Source: Heliocidaris erythrogramma (taxonomy: Eukaryota > Echinodermata > Echinoidea > Camarodonta > Echinometridae). Taken from it: a stretch of 64,000 bases of DNA. The number at the start of each line of letters is the position of its first letter. Position 1 is the first letter of the stretch. The stretch spans positions 7,986,668-8,050,667 of the forward strand of contig CM046869.1 in NCBI GenBank assembly GCA_025617745.1, in the 5' to 3' direction. The position numbers and the translations under genes were made by a program. Below the pieces are notes generated by a model. That model was not told where the DNA came from, ran no database searches, and saw only the letters and a list, made by a program, of their open reading frames with translations. Positions 51,442-62,718 of this stretch are shown piece after piece.

Positions 51442-52249
51442 CATATTATTTTTTATGTGAAATTTTACTTGAAATTATCCTTCCACTTCACCAAAAGCTT
51501 ATTATTTACATATATGTACATCGAAGATTAACTTTCGAACAAATTTATCGATCAAAACTTCCGCAATCAAGAGGTCGAGCAAAATGACTGATCGAAACGA
51601 GTTTAGAATTTACTACATGTATTTCATACTCTTTACCCTATAGAAAAAAAAACCTGTAAGAAACGTACTACTCATGGGAACAAAGCAATCGAGCATAAGA
51701 TTATTTACCGCATTTCAATCTTCTAGAAAGATATTTAAAATGTATTCTACCCTAGACTGAGCGCACGAAATTCCTGAATAACAATACGTGAGCATATAAG
51801 AACCAGAATGAGAATGACCCTGTTCGTTTCACTCCTTATAAATATTTCTCCCCTTTTATTTATTTTCTTTGGGGTATGCTCTTGCGCCCTTGCGCGAGAC
51901 ACCTCCCTAGATAGGCTACTGCTTCTAAAGGTATTCTGATGGGCCTTTTTCCAAGACTACCCTTTCTGACGATCTAATTGCATTGTGATAATAATATTAA
52001 CAAAAATAACAAAAATAACAAAAAAACGAAACAAAACAAAATTAAACAAAACAAAACAAACAAAATACAAAAAATGGACTCTTTCGGCGCGCCTGTCTGT
52101 GCCACCCGTGCCACCTCATTAACAAAAAAACAAAAAAAAAATAAAGAAAAAAAACTCTACCACTATATACAGGCCTACATGGACCCCAAACCTTGGATAT
52201 ATGAGATCCCGAAATAATAATAGCAGAAGCGAAATGCATAAATCATAAC
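51442..52249. other. Intergenic, A-rich simple repeats
   Basis: Contains (ACAAA)n at about 52000-52075. A minus-strand AATAAA (51855-51860) could serve the TRIM gene upstream of it on that strand, but this is unproven. Confidence 0.4.
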
Positions 52250-53317
52250 TTATGTACCCATGTCCTGATACTTGATACGGAAGATGAATGGATTCTGTGC
52301 CTGTGTTTCGATGGTAATTTCATCTGCTTTTCCAGATATCTTCATTTGCTCTTCTTGTAGCATGGTCAACTTCGCATTGGTGCGATCGAGCATCCTGCTG
52401 ACGTCTTCACAAAATGTCTTATGTACATGTACGTGGAAACTCGGCGAATTCACCTTCCCTGACTTCACTTTCTCAACTATAGCAGAGACCTTTTCGATAT
52501 TGGCGATGGATTGCGCATTTTCGTTTTGAATTTCGGATAGCTTTCTTTTAATGCCAGCGTCATCTTCACGACATTGTTGGACGAATTTTTTTTTTCGATC
52601 CTCGAACACTTTTTCAATTTCTTCCACTTTCTTGTCGATCTTTGCTGAAACCTGAATCTGCAAAGTGCTATTCTCCTTTTTGGTCTTCTCGGAGGCAATA
52701 TTTGTGATGTGTATTTCCTTTAGGAGTTCGATTGCATTCTTTTCTCTCTCTTCTTTAAAAGATTCCATCGTCCGAACTCTATAGCCCATTCCTTTTTCAT
52801 GTTTAGTCTTATGGCATTCAACACAGATCTGTTTGCAGTCGCAGTCAAGGCATACCATCTCCATTCGTTCTTGAGGATGATTAGGGCAGTAATTTTGGAT
52901 CTCTTCATCTTTGCAGAGAGGATGTTCCTTTAGACCTAACTTCTTGTGATGCTCCAAACAGGAGCCGCTGCAGATGTACTTTCTACATTTCCGGCAATAC
53001 CATACATCCGCCGATACTTCCTCCGAGCAAAAATAGCAAACCTTACCTAGCTCTGCTTTCAGCATATTACTCACCAACAAATTTTCCATTGCGTCATTCG
53101 AATCCAGACTGGATACTCCGTTTTCAATTGGAGTGATGTCGTCACACAAAAGGCACTTGATTTTGTTTTTGCACCCCTGGACCAGGTAGGTGCACTCTAG
53201 ACACTCACAGCAGTATGTGTGCGTGCATCTGAGCATCTTAGGTTTTTTAAGATTTCCGGTACAGAGAGGACAATCTGTGCCTTGAGCCTGCTGGGAACGA
53301 GATACAGCCATTTTCAT
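52250..53317 (-). CDS. Intronless TRIM-type RING/B-box/coiled-coil protein
   Basis: 355 aa in one uninterrupted frame. C3HC4 RING: Cys16, 19, 31, His33, Cys36, 39, 55, 58. A first B-box-like zinc module at 94-132 and a second B-box at 144-173 (C-H-C-C-C-C-H pattern) are followed by a Lys/Glu-rich coiled coil at about 185-330. No NHL, filamin or SPRY domain follows, so it is an RBCC-only protein. RING domains of this family are E3 ubiquitin ligases, often in signalling or innate immunity; the target is unknown. A second Met at codon 3 has the better start context. Lack of introns and the (CTTT)n/(CTT)n tract upstream fit a retrocopy or an expanded echinoderm TRIM family. Confidence 0.85.
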   Translation of the reverse strand: MKMAVSRSQQAQGTDCPLCTGNLKKPKMLRCTHTYCCECLECTYLVQGCKNKIKCLLCDDITPIENGVSSLDSNDAMENLLVSNMLKAELGKVCYFCSEEVSADVWYCRKCRKYICSGSCLEHHKKLGLKEHPLCKDEEIQNYCPNHPQERMEMVCLDCDCKQICVECHKTKHEKGMGYRVRTMESFKEEREKNAIELLKEIHITNIASEKTKKENSTLQIQVSAKIDKKVEEIEKVFEDRKKKFVQQCREDDAGIKRKLSEIQNENAQSIANIEKVSAIVEKVKSGKVNSPSFHVHVHKTFCEDVSRMLDRTNAKLTMLQEEQMKISGKADEITIETQAQNPFIFRIKYQDMGT

Positions 53318-53607
53318 AAAAGAAGGAAAGAAAGAAAGAAGAAGAAGAAGAAGAAGGGGGAAAGATGACTAGTATACTCGTGAAGCTGCTTTACGTACGT
53401 GTTTTGGATGGAAAAGACATAAGACATCGCTACAATTTAAAAGATGGTTGACTCGAATAGATATACAATGTACTTTATACCCCTTATACATCTCTACATG
53501 CTAGCATGCAGTCTTATCAGATTTCAGTTATATCCCCTTGAGCGTATCAGATCGTCTACCCCGAAGAACAGAAGAACAATTACTCCCTTCCCCAAGGTGA
53601 CTAAAAT

Positions 53608-53858
53608 CAGGGGCGGATCCAGGGTGCGACAAACATATTTTTTCGCCAGACCTCAAAAATTCGCTCAGTGAGGGGGGGGGGGGGGGGGGGGGGTGGTATG
53701 TGAGTCCAGTTTCCCTCCATAATTCTCTGACAAGAAAAAAAAAAAAGGGTTTTCATTCTAAAGGGGGGCACAATCGATAAAGGGCGGATCCTCTATGGTA
53801 AAAATGCATACTTTTCTTTCAAAGGGGGGATGCCCCCCCCCCCCTGGATCCGCCAATG
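53608..53858. mobile_element. Poly-G/poly-C hAT-like MITE with CTAAAATC flanks
   Basis: GGGGCGGATCCAGG / CCTGGATCCGCCAATG ends. CTAAAATC occurs at 53601-53608 and 53859-53866, an 8-bp direct repeat if one C is shared with the element end. Confidence 0.75.
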
Positions 53859-54079
53859 CTAAAATCATTAATAGAATGTACTTTTATCTTCTCTAAAGCC
53901 TCTTTGGTATATTATGAATAAAATGAAATTTAAAAAAAATGTTCCAGTGGCCGCGGAGCGTTTTTGAAATGGGGGGGGGGGGGGCTGATTTTATTTCACT
54001 CAATGACAATTTTCGACCCTTTATTCCGAGATTTAACTCAAAAATGTGTGGGGGCTGCACTGTATATTCTGTCCACAGT

Positions 54080-54200
54080 GACAATCTCATCCTACCGGGC
54101 ACCCATAATACCTGGGTGGAGAGTGGTAAATCGCGGTGGGACTCGAACCGTGATCCATGTGAGCCACAGTCCGTATGTATGCACTAGACCACGACACCTG
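54080..54200 (-). mobile_element. tRNA-derived SINE
   Basis: On the minus strand: A-box-like TGGTCTAGTGCA (54180-54191), B-box GGTTCGAGTCC (54139-54149), then CCACTCTCCACCCAGG and a GGGTGCCCGGTAGGATG tail. A functional tRNA is unlikely because no acceptor stem forms. Confidence 0.82.
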
Positions 54201-54617
54201 TAGTATCCACATTTGGCTTACCATAGACAGCCAAATGCAGGTCAATAGGTCACACACAGACATACACATACGGTAACAACAACAAGAGACGGTAACGTTG
54301 TACGATTAAAAACACACATTAAAACGTGCCATAGAGTAGCAGCCTTTGAACTGTATTTAGATCTGTGATCGTGTCATTTATTGATCTTCAGTTATTACAA
54401 CACCTCTACATCAGTATTATAGTGACTCACCAATTCTCTCGAGAGTCAACCAGACAATCTATTTTCTTTTCCACCAACATTATAAAGCTCATTGTAGATA
54501 ATTAAAAAGTTGAAATTTCTTACCCGAAAAAATGGATGAAATGAAATAACATTCATTTAGGCCTATTATATAGCACGATAAGTATAACTGTTGCGGCAAA
54601 ATCCACCTTGCAAGTAT

Positions 54618-55190
54618 TAAAGGGAAATCCTACCTTAGTGGCAAGTTGCTTTGAATGAAAGAGGACAAATCAGAGAAGCAGATCGGTGAAAGTTTGAACC
54701 ATATCGGACAAGCAATAAGAAACTTATGAATGATTGAAAGTTGTAATCTCTATACATACGGGAATTTCAAATTAGCCGAATGTAATGTCACTGTGATGTA
54801 GTTGCAGACAACTCCCCCATTCGTTCCAACACACAAAATGACTAAATTGTAATTTTTTTTTCAGAATGTATTACTCAGTAGGATCTTTTTCTTTCATGAG
54901 GACCTATAACAATATGCTATTTCCAATATTTTGAGTACTGCCCCGAGGGTAAAGGAGCTTCGGAGAAAACCGCAAATTAATATGCTTGTGTACGACAAAC
55001 GGGAGAGTTGTCCACAAGTATGTCACAATCGACTCACCAGATTGCCAGTTTGAGATTCGCATAGATGTAGTGATCTCATTTTTCAAACATCCATAACTTT
55101 CTTAATCCTTGTCCGATTACTTTCAAACTTTAACCATCCTGTTTTTCAGATATTCGTCGTGTAAATTAAGTTAGATCCTGTATTGAAATG
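54618..55190. mobile_element. Foldback repeat related to the 9.2-10.3 kb array
   Basis: The left half (GTGAAAGTTTGAACC, GGACAAGCAATAAGAAAC) is mirrored imperfectly near 55085-55150. The left half is the reverse complement of the tandem unit at 9236-10345. Confidence 0.7.
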
Positions 55191-55631
55191 TACATGTATC
55201 ACAAGCACAGCAAAATGAACAGGCGGCTTCACCAATACATACAAAAATTGAATTCAGAGCCATCTGCTCAATAATGATTTAACGAGAATTGACAAAGCAA
55301 AACAATTTGTATTCAACATGTAATAGAGTATATATTGTGATTAAATAATTTCCAATATCCAATTATATATTATCAATGCAATTAAAGGTAATCAAATAAT
55401 TCCAAGTGTCAACATTATTACAAACAAAATATATTGCCGGCAATGACTATTTCATCCTTTGGCGTGTCATTATTAAAACATGAAATAAATGAACTACCTA
55501 CACTGGACCGGTCATTGGTGTATACACACTAAAAAAGAAACCCCCGCTCGAGAGTCCAAGTGAAGGGTTCATGAGGACAACCTCCTCATTGAGTCCACTG
55601 ATGAGATGCATGAAGTGACGTACGAAGTCTG
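55191..55631. other. Intergenic, nothing recognised
   Basis: AT-rich up to the retrotransposon target site. Confidence 0.5.
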
Positions 55632-55636
55632 ACCGG

Positions 55637-57700
55637 TGTAACAGCATTCTAGTATCCTGTTTATGTGATTTACTCAACTGACAAACTATAGTGTTTATTC
55701 AGATAGAGGGCTCACTTGGGCTTTTGCTAAACAGTCGGGTAACGTCGCGTCGCGTTGGTAGCAATTTTCGAACATTTTTCAGGAAGGTGTCTTCAAGGGG
55801 ACAAATTGAAAAAGAGTCCATCTCAGTATGATTTTTCCCGTTTTCAGGCTAAAAACGACAAACAAGGGAATAAAGAAAACAATAGAAGGATAATGCAAAG
55901 AAAAACATGAACTATAAAGAGAGAATAGAAGGGTAGGAAGGATGGAAGAAAATATGATGAAAGGAAACAAAGAATACAACAAAAGGAAAGTTGGAAAGTA
56001 AAAATAAGTGGATAAAAACAAAGAATAACAAAGAAAGATAGAGACATAAATGATAGAAGGATAACAATATTAAGAGTAACATAAGGAAAGATAGAAGAGA
56101 AGATGATAATTTGAATAAAGGAATAACATAACGAAAGAAAAGATGAAAGGAAAACAAAATGATAGGATAAAAGCAAAGAATGTTTAAAGGAAAGTAAGTA
56201 AGGATGGGAAGCAGTAAATGATTTTAAAAAGAATAATATGAAAGATAGAGAGAGAAATGATAGGATAAAAAAAGTTTAACTTATATAAAGAAAGACAGAG
56301 AGAGAAATGATAGAAGGATAAAGATTAACGTGAGGAAGGTGGGGGAGAAAATGATAACAGGAAACAAAGAATATCATAACGAGAGGAAGGATGGAAAGAT
56401 AATTGATAGAAGGATAAAAGCAAGAAAACAAAGAATTTTGAAATTCATTAATTATGCAAATTTATTGTAATTTATTCAAAATCAACAGAAAATGCATTTA
56501 TAATCATAAAACATTAATTTGATAATTCATTTCTCACATTTATCTTCAAGGTTCTATCAGAAATTACATAAATTAACTGCCATTCCACAGATCTACACTT
56601 CTGGCGGGGACATATATTACGCATCGCGTAATTACTAATTCAGTTGTTTTTAATCCTTTTATTAATTTTTTCTTTCCACCTTTCCTTTCATTACGTTATT
56701 CTTTTATTGCTTTTATCATTTTGTTTTCCATCTTTCATAATGTTACTGTTTATATTTATTCTTTTTTTTTACTGCTTTCCATCTTCACTTTGTTATTCTT
56801 TGTTCCCTTTTATCTTCTTCTCTTCCACCTTTCTTCATGTTTATATTTATCTTTTTATCATTTTTCTCTCTATCTCTCGCTTTGTCATTTCTTGCTTTTA
56901 TCCTTCTATCAATTATCTTTCCATCCTTCCTCTCGTTATGATATTCTTTGTTTCCTGTTATCATTTTCTCCCCCACGTTAATCTTTATCCTTCTATCATT
57001 TCTCTCTCTGTCTTTCTTTATATAAGTTAAACTTTTTTTATCCTATCATTTCTCTATCTTTCATATTATTCTTTTTAAAATCATTTTCTGCTTCCCATCT
57101 TTACTTACTTTCCTTAAAACATTCTTTGCTTTTATCCTATCATTTTGCTTTCCTTTCATCTTTTCTTTCGTTATGTTATTCCTTTATTCAAATTATCATC
57201 TTCTCTTCTATCTTTCCTTATGTTACTCTTAATATCTTTATCCTTCTATCATTTATGTCTCTATCTTTCTTTATGTTATTCTTTGTTTTTTCCACTTATT
57301 TTTACTTTCCAACTTTCCTTTTGTTGTATTCTCTGTTTCCTTTCATCATATTTTCTTCCATCCTTCCTACCCTTCTATTCTCGCTTTATAGTTCATGTTT
57401 TTCTTTGCATTATCCTATTGTTTTCTTTATTCCCTTGTTTGTCGTTTTTAGCCTGAAAACGGGAAAAATCATACTGAGATGGACTCTTTTTCAATTTGTC
57501 CCCTTGAAGACACCTTCCTGAAAAATGTTCGAAAATTTCTACCAACGCGACGCGACGTTACCCGACTGTTTAGCAAAAGCCCTCACTTGGTTGCTCTCAA
57601 TAAAACACCATTCTCTCACACACGTAAAATACCTCTACTTACTCTCTTCTGTTCGAGTCCAGAATATCAGTTAAATGAACCCGTAAGGCATAATGTTACA
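55637..57700 (+). repeat. 5' LTR (193 bp, split by an insertion)
   Basis: LTR parts are 55637-55718 and 57590-57700; 82 + 111 = 193 bp, exactly the length of the 3' LTR, with two base differences. Confidence 0.95.
55719..57581. mobile_element. 1863-bp foldback element (TU-like), inserted in the 5' LTR
   Basis: 8-bp duplication CTCACTTG at 55711-55718 and 57582-57589. Arms of about 700 bp (55719 to about 56427, and about 56887 to 57581) begin GGCTTTTGCTAAACAGTC and end with the reverse complement. The left arm is almost all purine (GAAAGGATAA-type repetition), the right almost all pyrimidine. The ~460-bp loop carries the dispersed repeat also seen at 22735-22925. No coding capacity; hydrophobic frames are artefacts of the pyrimidine arm. 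Confidence 0.92.
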
Positions 57701-57714
57701 TGGTGGCAGCGGTG
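57701..57714 (+). other. Putative tRNA primer-binding site
   Basis: TGGTGGCAGCGGTG directly after the 5' LTR. TGG complements the CCA of a tRNA 3' end; the tRNA species was not identified. Confidence 0.5.
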
Positions 57715-57954
57715 TTTTTTGATGACTGATATCAGTGAGGACAGCATACTGATATGCTCATTGTACTACCCTGAGTTTTATAGTGAATAGTACCTCTGAT
57801 TTTGTGCATCTTTGGACAAATGTTGCAGTCAGCACCACACACCCAAGTTTGTGTAAGTTACATCTAGTCATCTCTGACTTAAGTTGTAGTGAAACTCTCT
57901 TGACCTTCGTTTGGGTGTGATTGTTGTGTGAATAGCTATCTATATAACTCTATC

Positions 57955-58706
57955 ATGCCGGATAATCCTGTACTAACGCCGGGTGATGGAGGTGAGGGTG
58001 TGTCTGGTTCTCAGCCTGGCCCTGGGACATTTCTACTCCTACTGCTGGTGCAGCTGCTACTGGACAGGGGGGAGGTACATTCGTTAGACCCAGCATCAAC
58101 CCTCCTAGCCATTTCAATGTCTCTGCTCGCGATGTGGCCGAAGAATGGAAAATGTGGAGACAGTTGTGGGGCAATTACTCTATACTTACAAACTTATCCT
58201 CACAACCAGGGAGCTACCAAACGGCCTTGCTTTTGCACAGCATTGGCCCGGATGGCGTTCGTGTTTACAATGGAATGAAGTTTTCATCTGTAGAGGAGAG
58301 TGAGGATGTCTCTGTAATACTAGACAAGCTTGGTCGTCACTTCCTTGGTGAGAGGAGGGAATTTTTTGAAAGATTCAAATTCAATCAACGCAACCAAGAA
58401 GGAGGAGAAACCGTAGACCAGTATGTAACTGTGCTCCGCACAATGAGCAAGAGTTGTGGGTTTTGCTCGTGCATGAAGGACAAACTCCTCATGGATCGAA
58501 TTCTACTGGGCGTGCGAGACGACCGGATGAGGGAGAGGATGATGGCCACTCAGGACCTTGACCTCACAAAAGCCCTTGACATCTGTAAAGCTGTGGAAGC
58601 TACCACTACCCAGATGAAGGCAATGAAGAAGGAGGAACTCGTCCATAAAGTTGGAAAGAAATCTTTCACCAAGAAGCCATGGAAGGGTGCCGGTAAACGA
58701 GCCTAA
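57955..58706 (+). pseudogene. gag: Ty3/Gypsy gag (frameshifted)
   Basis: The start near 57955 and the main frame (58134-58706) are in different frames, with a shift near 58030. The main frame has a retrotransposon Gag-type capsid segment (EEWKMWRQLWGNYSI, LGERREFFERFKF, ETVDQYVTVLRTM) and a Lys-rich C-terminus, overlapping pol by about 55 bases. The product would form the particle. Confidence 0.85.
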
Positions 58707-60651
58707 GAAATGTAAGTTCTGCTGCCGGGTACACCCACTGAAGAAGGAAAAGTGTCCAGCCTGGGGCCAAACTTGCTCTGCCTGTCGAAAGAAAAACCAC
58801 TTCAAGGCTTCTAAGGTATGTGGTGCTAACAGGGTACATGGCGTTCTCGAGAATGATTCTGGATCTGACACTTCAACATGCGAAAGTGTGAACACTGTGT
58901 GCGAAATAAACTCTGTCGGGACAGACAAAGGTCCAGTTTATTGTAGGATGGACCTAAATGGGCAGCGAGTAAAGTTTCAAATTGATTGTGGCTCTACAGC
59001 CAATCTACTGCCAAAGAAATATCTCAGATCTGATAACATCATTCGCCCTGAGACAGTACAGCTGCAGATGTGGAACAGGACATCGTCTAAAGCTGTTGGG
59101 AAATGTAAGATCAAGACAGTTAATCCTGCAACTGGCCAGAAATATAAGGTTGACTACGTGATTATAGAGGATGATCTTACCCCACTGATAAGCAAGAAGG
59201 CTGCAGTGCAAATGAAGCTCATTAGCATCAACTATGATAACTTCGAGCAAGTGCACGTAGCCAGTACGACTGATTTTGTGAAGGAGTACCCTGAAGTATT
59301 CTCGATTTCTGAGATTGGTATCCTGCCAGGTACTCCGGTCCACCTGACCGTCAATAAGGACACTCAGCCTGTCATCAGACCAGCTCGTACAGTCCCTGAA
59401 TCCCTGAAGGAAGCTGTCAGGGACAAACTTGATCAACTGAAAGATCAAGGGGTCATCGAAGCAGTAGATGAACCAACTGACTGGGTGAGTCAGATGTCGG
59501 TTGCTCAAAAGAAATCTGGAAAAGTCCGAATCTGCATCGACCCAAGGCCGCTTAATGAGGCGCTGAAAAGGGAGCGCTATACACTTCCTGTGCTAGATGA
59601 CATACTGCCGTGTTTGACAAAGGCGACAACATTCTCCATCTGCGATCTCAAAGGTGGGTATCTTCACTGCCCTCTTGACGATGAGTCCAGCATACTCACC
59701 ACTTTTGCAACTCCATGGGGCAGGTTTAGGTGGAAAAGACTCCCATTTGGGCTCAAGGTTTCGAGTGAAATCTTCCAGAAGCGACTGCACCAGGCCCTAG
59801 ATGGATTGGAAGGTGTGCGATGTGTCGCAGATGACATCATTGTATGGGGTGATGATATCAATGAGCATGATCATCGACTCCACCAACTACTCCAACGATG
59901 TCGGGATCTTGGCATGATCCTTAACAGTGAGAAGTCTAAACTCTATGTCAAAGAGATGCCATTCCTGGGACATATCATCACTGACAGTGGTCTGAAGCTG
60001 GATCCCTCAAAGATCGATGCCATACTGAACATGCCGGCTCCAGAGAACAGAGACGACATTCACAGGCTGAGAGGGATGGTAAACTACTTATCACGCTATC
60101 TTCCCCGACTGTCTGAGGTGATGACACCGATCAACGACCTAACCAAGAAGGGTGTTGAATGGTCATGGGATGCAAACCATGACAGGGCCTTCGAAGAGAT
60201 AAAGAAGTCTCTTACTATATCTCCTATACTAGCATACTTTGACAACTCCAAGGAATTGGAAATCTACACTGATGCTAGTGCTCATGGCATTGGGGCAGCC
60301 ATGGTACAAGATGGCAGACCGATCGCATATGCTAGTCGCGCCTTGAGTGACACTGAATCTCGATATGCGGTCATCGAGAAGGAAATGCTTGCGATAGTAT
60401 TCGCCTTAGAGAAATGGAATCAGTTCACCTTTGGCCGACCTGTAACTGTCTACTGTGACCACAAGCCCTTGGAGAGCATACTGAAGAAGGCACTAGACAA
60501 GGCACCAAAAAGACTACAAGGAATGCTTCTGCGTGCTGCCTCCTACGACGTTGTGGTGCAATACCTGAAAGGAAAAGACAACCACATTGCTGACCCGTTA
60601 AGCCGCTCTCATCTGCCATACCAGACTACAAGACCTGAGTCTACCTACTGA
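58651..60651 (+). CDS. pol: Ty3/Gypsy pol: zinc knuckle, protease, reverse transcriptase, RNase H
   Basis: 666-codon frame, +1 relative to gag; the ATG is probably not a true start. Residues 21-51 hold a Cys/His zinc-knuckle-like cluster. Protease DCGS at 112-115 departs from the usual D(T/S)G. The RT carries Asp332 (CDLKGGYLH), LPFGL and VADD 392-395 (a YxDD variant), and the RNase H YTDAS with Asp541, EKEM near 576-579 and Asp603. It ends at a stop caused by a frame change near 60610 before the integrase zinc domain. Confidence 0.93.
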   Translation: MERNLSPRSHGRVPVNEPKKCKFCCRVHPLKKEKCPAWGQTCSACRKKNHFKASKVCGANRVHGVLENDSGSDTSTCESVNTVCEINSVGTDKGPVYCRMDLNGQRVKFQIDCGSTANLLPKKYLRSDNIIRPETVQLQMWNRTSSKAVGKCKIKTVNPATGQKYKVDYVIIEDDLTPLISKKAAVQMKLISINYDNFEQVHVASTTDFVKEYPEVFSISEIGILPGTPVHLTVNKDTQPVIRPARTVPESLKEAVRDKLDQLKDQGVIEAVDEPTDWVSQMSVAQKKSGKVRICIDPRPLNEALKRERYTLPVLDDILPCLTKATTFSICDLKGGYLHCPLDDESSILTTFATPWGRFRWKRLPFGLKVSSEIFQKRLHQALDGLEGVRCVADDIIVWGDDINEHDHRLHQLLQRCRDLGMILNSEKSKLYVKEMPFLGHIITDSGLKLDPSKIDAILNMPAPENRDDIHRLRGMVNYLSRYLPRLSEVMTPINDLTKKGVEWSWDANHDRAFEEIKKSLTISPILAYFDNSKELEIYTDASAHGIGAAMVQDGRPIAYASRALSDTESRYAVIEKEMLAIVFALEKWNQFTFGRPVTVYCDHKPLESILKKALDKAPKRLQGMLLRAASYDVVVQYLKGKDNHIADPLSRSHLPYQTTRPESTY

Positions 60652-60652
60652 T

Positions 60653-62029
60653 CAGATAGAGAGAATAAGAAAGGCAACTGCTGATGACGAGCCTCTACAG
60701 GCCTTGAAGGATGTCATACTCAAAGGATGGCCTGATCACAAAAGCCAGGTGTCACCACTAGTGACTCCATACTTTAGTGTTAGGGATGAGTTATCGACTT
60801 CTGATGGACTCGTCTTCAAAGGAGAACGCCTCATCATCCCCAGAGTACTTCGAAAGAAGATGAAGGAGGACCTACATGTCGGGCACAATGGCGTTGACGC
60901 GTCTTTGAGGCTAGCGAGAGAGCACATGTTCTGGCCGGGCATGAGCTAGGAAATCAAAGAGTGTATAGAAACCTGTGAAACCTGTCAGGAAAATGCAAGT
61001 TCTCAAGCAGCACAACCACTAATGCCTCACTCTTTACCCGATAGACCATGGGCCAAGGTAGGCATTGACTTATTCCATCATGGTAATGACAATTACCTCA
61101 TCATTGTCTGTTACTTATCGAATTTCTTCGAGTTTGCAAAGCTGGGAAGAACAACCGCAGAACCTGTCATCAATAGACTGAAACGAAACTTTGCCAGATA
61201 TGGGATCCCAGACACCATCATCAGTGACAATGGCCCCCCATTTTCTTCCAAGGAATTTGCCAACTTCACCAGAGAATGGGGAATCAGTCACCATACCATA
61301 TCCCCCTACAATAGTAAGGCGAATGGTAAAGCAGAGTCAGCCGTGAAGACAGCTAAGAAACTCATCACAAAATGTCAATCTACTGGAGAGGACATCGACA
61401 TGGCTTTGCTGAACATCCGCAATACACCAACCCAAGGTGTTCATAGCAGTCCTGCTCAACGCTTCCTGGGAAGACGTACAAGGACCCTACTGCCTACAAC
61501 AACATCCTTCTTAAGACCTCGAGGTTACACCACTAGTGACCTTGTGAATCTTAAGAAGAATCAGGAACGCCAGGCAAAGTACTTTAATCGACACACAAAG
61601 TCCCTACCTGTACTGCATGAAGGATCTACCGTTCACTTGAAGCCTTTCACCAACAAGGATAAGAAATGGAGACGTGCAACAGTTGTAAGGAGACTTAATG
61701 AGCGATCCTATGAAGTTGAACGACACGGCCAGACCTACATCCGAAACAGAGAACATCTGAGGGCCTGCAAATCATCACGGCCAGACATTTTCATCACCAC
61801 TCCTCTCTACCCTGAGATGGCTGATCGACGGCACGATCACGGCTCTGGTTCACCAGGTTACCCAACCCTGACCCGACCTCGTTCTGATGTGGACGCTCCC
61901 ACTGACGTCAGCGCAGAGGACCAACCTTCACCGCCCATGTCTCCTAGGTTGGAACCTGAAGTCCCTCTGAGACGATCTTCCCGCCAGCGACGTGAACCAC
62001 AACGGATGAAGGATTTTATTAAATACTAG
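60653..62029 (+). pseudogene. pol: Ty3/Gypsy integrase (stop codon at 60947)
   Basis: Continues pol in another frame. The HHCC zinc-binding part reads to TAG at 60947-60949. The rest (61022-62029, 335 codons) has a DD35E core at Asp16, Asp69 and Glu105 of that frame (GIDLF, SDNG, AESAV), then an SH3-like C-terminal part. One stop plus the upstream shift separate it from RT. Confidence 0.9.
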
Positions 62030-62512
62030 TTAGGCAAATGGACCACGGTGTACAAAAACAAAAATATAACACAAAACAAAGCAAAATGTATGCAGAAGTT
62101 TCTCTTCTTTTGTTTTTTGGATTTACACCTGGTTGTGTTTTCATAGGCTTGGTTTTAATAAAACAAATATAACATTTGGTTATATACAGTTAAAGGTTTA
62201 GAATGGGAAAACAGATGACGCTGGAGACCGAACTTTAATAATCAAATGGACAGTTAATTCTTGAGAAAGATTTTAATTTTCTCATTTTTCAGATAAATGC
62301 TTGGACACATTTTATACTCAAACTTTTTGGTTATTATTCGGAAAAAAAGACAAGATTATTTCGATTATTTTATTGCATATGTTTTACAATCTGTAAAAAT
62401 CACGTAAATGGTTTTGATTGTGGAATTTGTTTCGAAATTTTGGATCTTGGTTGATATTTCGACCATTATAAAATATTTACATTCTCGAGCTCAAAACTTG
62501 AAAAAGGGAGGA
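62030..62512 (+). other. Ty3/Gypsy 3' untranslated part and polypurine tract
   Basis: AT-rich, non-coding, no env. The polypurine tract AAAAAGGGAGGA at 62501-62512 primes plus-strand synthesis. Confidence 0.8.
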
Positions 62513-62705
62513 TGTAACAGCATTCTAGTATCCTGTTTATATGATTTACTCAACTGACAATCTATAGTGTTTATTCAGATAGAGGGCTCACTTGGTTGCT
62601 CTCAATAAAACACCATTCTCTCACACACGTAAAATACCTCTACTTACTCTCTTCTGTTCGAGTCCAGAATATCAGTTAAATGAACCCGTAAGGCATAATG
62701 TTACA
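62513..62705 (+). repeat. 3' LTR, 193 bp
   Basis: TGTAACAG...TGTTACA. Contains AATAAA near 62605 and differs from the 5' LTR at two positions. Confidence 0.97.
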
Positions 62706-62718
62706 ACCGGTGTGTCCC

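Larger units (their letters stand above)
55637..62705 (+). mobile_element. Ty3/Gypsy LTR retrotransposon with nested foldback insertion
   Basis: Flanked by 5-bp ACCGG (55632-55636 and 62706-62710). LTRs start TGTAACAG and end TGTTACA. The polypurine tract AAAAAGGGAGGA (62501-62512) abuts the 3' LTR. Without the nested element and its duplication the provirus-like unit is 5198 bp. Order: gag, protease, RT, RNase H, integrase; no env. Gag and pol carry frameshifts or a stop, so this copy is not autonomous. Confidence 0.95.

Noticed and set aside
54130-54200. Possible tRNA gene on the minus strand
   Set aside because: A and B boxes are present but no acceptor stem forms, and the sequence continues into a SINE tail.
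55779-57521. Hydrophobic, Phe/Leu/Ser-rich frames that look like membrane proteins
   Set aside because: Translations of the pyrimidine-rich strand of the foldback arms, mirrored on both arms.
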